Shown here in pieces: positions 27,790 to 28,828 of a stretch of DNA of 28,828 bases. Numbering within the stretch: position 1 is the first letter of the stretch; every line of letters begins with the position of its first letter. The translations under genes and the position numbers were made by a program. The stretch is from a virus: positions 1 through 28,828 of IMG/VR virus record IMGVR_UViG_3300045918_000377. One strand, given 5' to 3'. The notes under the pieces were generated by a model, which ran no database searches, was not told where the DNA came from, and saw only the letters and a program-made list of their open reading frames with translations.

Positions 27790-28828
27790 CGTTGCGCCCC
27801 CAAAACAGATAATACGATAGAAGATGCGAAGGTAATATTGGCTTCAAAATGGCGACTGCCAGCAGTCACACTTACCAAAAATGTATACGTACTCGTAAGA
27901 TTAGCAATCCCGGCGAAAGTTTTTTGCACGGTCCCATCCAAAGATATTGTCCCACCGGTGTTGTATAATGGCGTGAATGTCAGCAGAATAATAGCGGTTC
28001 CGTCTTGATCGAACGGTACATACACATGGACATACGTGCCCGAAGCGGTTTCTGCTGCACGGGTTATTGTTACTGCTTCCCCTGCAATCTGCAACGTATC
28101 AACATAGGCCTCACCGGTATAAATCTTGTTGCCGTCAATCTTGGTATAGCCCGGCTTCACCCAATGGCTTATGCTCACGACAGGCGGATTCCATGTATAC
28201 TGGCTGTCTCCGGCCGGACGTGTGCCGGTTGATTCATAGACAACATACGTTGCAGACGTTGGCGGAGCAGATAACCAACCGGTGGGTATACCGGCACTTG
28301 GGCTCGGCGTACTTGCAGATGCTGCATCAATATACGCCACCAGTATACTGGTTCCAACGCTCCCTGTCGGACCTTGCTGACCCTCCGACCCCTGTATCAG
28401 ACTCCAGGTGTAATCGGCTGGATTCGTGCTTTCAGTTGCACTGGTCTTGTTAAAGGCAAAACCGATATACGAGCGCGCTGCAGGGCTGTCATTCAAATCC
28501 GCCCCTGCCGCAGTTGTCGCGTATTTAACCCATGTGTATCCGGCGGCGCCTTGTAATCCCTGGTCTCCCTTCACATAACTCCATGCATAATCACTATATG
28601 TGCTGGATGGAGTCGCAGAGGACTTGTTGTATGCTATTCCGACATAATCTTTGTTTGTCGGAGAACTGGATATGCCGGTTGTAGGAGTGGTGGCGTAACG
28701 AATCCAGGTATAATAAGTTACCCCCGCAACACCCTGATCACCTTTAAACTTGCTCCAGGCGTAATCCGTTTTAACCGTACTTTCTGCCGCAACAGCTTGA
28801 TTCGGAGATATCCCGATATACAGCGTAT
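27786..28828 (-). CDS. Tail fibre / tail tip protein with ~50-residue repeats (5' end outside window)
   Basis: The frame stays open to the window edge; the GTG at 28574 is internal. The visible 346 residues begin in a series of roughly 50-residue repeats with the pattern YTW-x-[KR]-Y-A-T-T ... Y[IV]G[IF]A[FY]NK[ST]SAT ... DY[AT]WS...KGD(Q)G. Such units are common in siphovirus and podovirus tail tip or fibre proteins, and the GDQGLQG and GQQGPTG joints are short collagen-like links. The C-terminal 150 residues form a beta-rich domain (YTGEAYVDTLQIAGEAVTIT), likely the distal receptor-contacting or trimerising end. The coupled downstream chaperone supports the fibre assignment. Confidence 0.8.
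   Translation of the reverse strand, partial: TLYIGISPNQAVAAESTVKTDYAWSKFKGDQGVAGVTYYTWIRYATTPTTGISSSPTNKDYVGIAYNKSSATPSSTYSDYAWSYVKGDQGLQGAAGYTWVKYATTAAGADLNDSPAARSYIGFAFNKTSATESTNPADYTWSLIQGSEGQQGPTGSVGTSILVAYIDAASASTPSPSAGIPTGWLSAPPTSATYVVYESTGTRPAGDSQYTWNPPVVSISHWVKPGYTKIDGNKIYTGEAYVDTLQIAGEAVTITRAAETASGTYVHVYVPFDQDGTAIILLTFTPLYNTGGTISLDGTVQKTFAGIANLTSTYTFLVSVTAGSRHFEANITFASSIVLSVLGAQR

Overview
The window is a host-prophage junction in a bacterium. Bases 1-1042 are host DNA: the 3' end of rpsA (ribosomal protein S1), a complete ihfB (IHF beta), then the 5' half of a tRNA-Leu(UAA) gene. The rpsA-ihfB order is typical of Proteobacteria. My guess is a Desulfuromonadia/Geobacter-like host, held with low confidence and based only on overall resemblance. 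tRNA identity stops immediately after the anticodon loop (about base 1081). Everything to the right reads as prophage, all on the minus strand and tightly packed with 1-8 base overlaps. The integrase, capsid, portal and packaging genes are not in the window and should lie beyond its right edge.

In transcription order (right to left) the prophage holds five blocks. (1) A repeat-containing tail fibre, cut by the window edge, and a tail-assembly chaperone (28828-27433). (2) An apparent ejection or internal-virion cassette of five small to mid-size proteins (27367-23646). (3) A single 13-kb gene for a 4335-residue polyvalent protein (23627-10620). It carries a GGDEF-like domain, an LPD1-type zincin, a RadC-like JAB domain plus a degenerate copy, a polyvalent-type kinase, a second HExxH zincin, a polyvalent-type ADP-ribosyltransferase and a membrane-associated C-terminus. 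(4) A surface/decoration cassette (10536-3803): a Thr/Pro-rich mucin-like protein, a jelly-roll-like protein, a beta-propeller protein with Thr-rich repeats, a glycosyltransferase fused to a methyltransferase, a second glycosyltransferase, another Thr-rich protein, and small tail-like proteins, two of them with signal peptides. (5) A small HTH protein and a lysis cassette (coiled-coil membrane protein, endolysin, holin-like protein, anchored periplasmic protein, lipoprotein; 3806-1309). The prophage ends with a bidirectional terminator and tandem repeats beside the att junction.

The most interesting proposal is a phage-encoded mucin-type O-glycosylation cassette. The glycosyltransferase at 5979-7289 shows a DSH (DxH) motif, a GGEE segment and a later HHFR. 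These are arranged like the metal-binding and catalytic motifs of eukaryotic polypeptide GalNAc-transferases (GT27). It is translationally coupled to, or a few genes from, three proteins with APTTTT-type mucin-like tracts. Other points of note are the giant polyvalent protein with its embedded GGDEF domain, a 10-T homopolymer that puts a lipoprotein signal peptide one base out of frame with the beta-propeller protein, and a 47-bp element repeated at two module boundaries with a third core copy inside the giant gene. All functional statements rest on reading motifs by eye; no database search was run.
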